Part shown: positions 43,269 through 44,138 of the stretch, piece after piece
Numbering within the stretch: position 1 is the first letter of the stretch
Layout of the letters: each line of letters begins with the position of its first letter
Source: an uncultured Spartobacteria bacterium
GTDB lineage: Bacteria > Verrucomicrobiota > Verrucomicrobiia > Chthoniobacterales > Terrimicrobiaceae
Reading direction: 5' to 3'
Assembly: GCA_937919825.1 (NCBI GenBank)
Contig: CALFPA010000015.1
Location: 1 to 44,138 of the forward strand
DNA: 44,138 bases
Translations under genes and position numbers: made by a program
The notes under the pieces: model-generated
The model's database searches: none
What the model saw: only the letters and a program-made list of their open reading frames with translations
What the model was told of the DNA's origin: nothing

Positions 43269-44042
43269 CTACATATCCAAGGATTTCAGGAAATCATCAG
43301 GAATCGGAGCCACAACCCGGCCGACTAACGCATAATACTTCAACCGAACACCCTCCATCGATAGGCGATGAGTGTAACGCTCAAGCTGATAGATATCGAG
43401 ATACTCCGAAAAAATCAGTTCGCGCACGAATCGCGCAAACCCAGTTTGATCCGACTTGTCTAAAAAAGTCTCCTTGATATTGAAAGCGACCCAGCCGTTG
43501 ACGGCAACCAGGCTCAATGCTTGAAAAAAAGCCGAGGGCGGTATGTCACCAAAGCCGAGCGCTGCGACCGAGGTCAGGCAGTTGAATTTCCAATCCTTGA
43601 GCTCTTCAAGTTGGCCTGCGGACATACTGGTAAAATCAGCCACCAAATAATCGTCATAAACAAAAGGACGATCCCTGTAGGCCGCCTCATGCGCTTCTGG
43701 AAGAATGTCCGCACCCACGATTCGAGACACGCCAATCCTACGCAACTCTTCTGCCATCATGCCATTGCCCGCACCAAGATCCAGCACGCGGAGTTCGCTG
43801 CAAGACTCCAACTCCGAGGATACGCTTCGCTGCAGGAGCTCCACGACTTTTTGCGGCGATTTGCACTTGAGACGATCGTAAAAGAGTTGCTCATACAGCC
43901 CGGGCCTCGAAAAAATCTCGTCGTAATCGTGAAATCGCAGCCTAACAGGCTCGCCATTCTCGAATAAGTAAAAATACGCTTCAGCTTGTGAAAGATCGTG
44001 CTCCTGTTTTGGCGGAAATTGAATGCGATGTAGTTTAGTCAT
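43269..44042 (-). CDS. Class I SAM-dependent methyltransferase
   Basis: 257 residues. LRVLDLGAGNGMMAEELRRI is the SAM-binding motif I, near residue 85; VGADILPEAHEAA is motif II-like and FNCLTSVAALGFGDIPPSAF follows. The N-terminus (FPPKQEHDLSQAEAYFYLFE) and C-terminus do not point to a specific substrate. It starts 44 bases after the R' core of the attC at the window edge, the normal place for the first gene of a cassette. Confidence 0.85.
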   Translation of the reverse strand: MTKLHRIQFPPKQEHDLSQAEAYFYLFENGEPVRLRFHDYDEIFSRPGLYEQLFYDRLKCKSPQKVVELLQRSVSSELESCSELRVLDLGAGNGMMAEELRRIGVSRIVGADILPEAHEAAYRDRPFVYDDYLVADFTSMSAGQLEELKDWKFNCLTSVAALGFGDIPPSAFFQALSLVAVNGWVAFNIKETFLDKSDQTGFARFVRELIFSEYLDIYQLERYTHRLSMEGVRLKYYALVGRVVAPIPDDFLKSLDM

Positions 44043-44079
44043 GAAGTTTTATTGATTCGGCCTGAGGTGGATTCTTTTT

Positions 44080-44138
44080 GCATAACGTAAAAGGTGTGGC
44101 ACGGCGGAGGCTGGACGTCCAGAGCGAAGCGAACGAGA
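44080..44138 (-). other. Right half of an attC site at the window edge
   Basis: On the minus strand the window begins inside a palindromic stretch (TCTGGACGTCCAG), runs through CCTCCGCCGTGCCACACCTT and TTAC, and ends in the core GTTATGC at 44086-44080. This is the same CACCTTTxAC-GTT arrangement as the site at 41921. The left half would lie beyond the window. Confidence 0.55.

Overview
The window looks like chromosome of a flagellated member of the Verrucomicrobiota. The case rests on a type II (eukaryote-like) glutamine synthetase, a non-catalytic SUMF1-like protein, a leuS with unremarkable bacterial motifs, small Verrucomicrobia-like lipoproteins and very compact gene packing. This is inference from gene content, since no rRNA or tRNA gene is present.

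Region 1 (1-22,200) is a flagellin and flagellin-modification island. Four flagellin genes start the window. The fourth carries a C-type-lectin-like domain in the place of the variable surface domain and has an extra C-terminal tail. A TPR/GT41 (SPINDLY/OGT-like) glycosyltransferase lies tail-to-tail with it. After a toxin-antitoxin insert come FkbM methyltransferase, WbqC-like, sulfotransferase and sugar aminotransferase genes, then a 2,043-residue glycosyltransferase (GT2-GT2-GT41-TPR-GT41). A GT2/TPR glycosyltransferase and a fifth flagellin behind a sigma-28-like promoter close the island. The likely job is export of several flagellins decorated in the cytoplasm by O-linked, possibly amino, sulfated and methylated sugars. 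Three short hairpins with an A(A/C)GGA(A/C) hexaloop in flagellin leaders look like CsrA-binding sites.

Region 2 (6,350-10,190) interrupts the island with a chain of small overlapping genes: Phd/PIN, MntA/HepT (MNT/HEPN), a second MNT with a broken partner, a further nucleotidyltransferase-fold gene with its small partner, and relics of at least two more MNT genes.

Region 3 (22,200-41,280) is housekeeping: asd, L,D-transpeptidase, comEC, a lipoprotein, a SUMF1-like protein, a secreted nuclease with a ComEA-like helix-hairpin-helix, a pseudoprotease/HtrA pair, leuS, rdgB, a GH57 branching enzyme, a FlgD-Ig secreted protein, guaA, aat and glnA. glnA has a sigma-54 promoter and an upstream stem-loop. 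Genes are packed so tightly that convergent pairs share stop codons and divergent pairs have 11-19 bp between starts.

Region 4 (41,300-44,138) looks like the end of an integron gene-cassette array without an integrase in view: an attC-like site, a ParE/antitoxin cassette, a clear attC, a two-gene cassette (methyltransferase and MFS transporter), and the right half of another attC at the window edge. The core-site sequences match as cassette excision and insertion predict.
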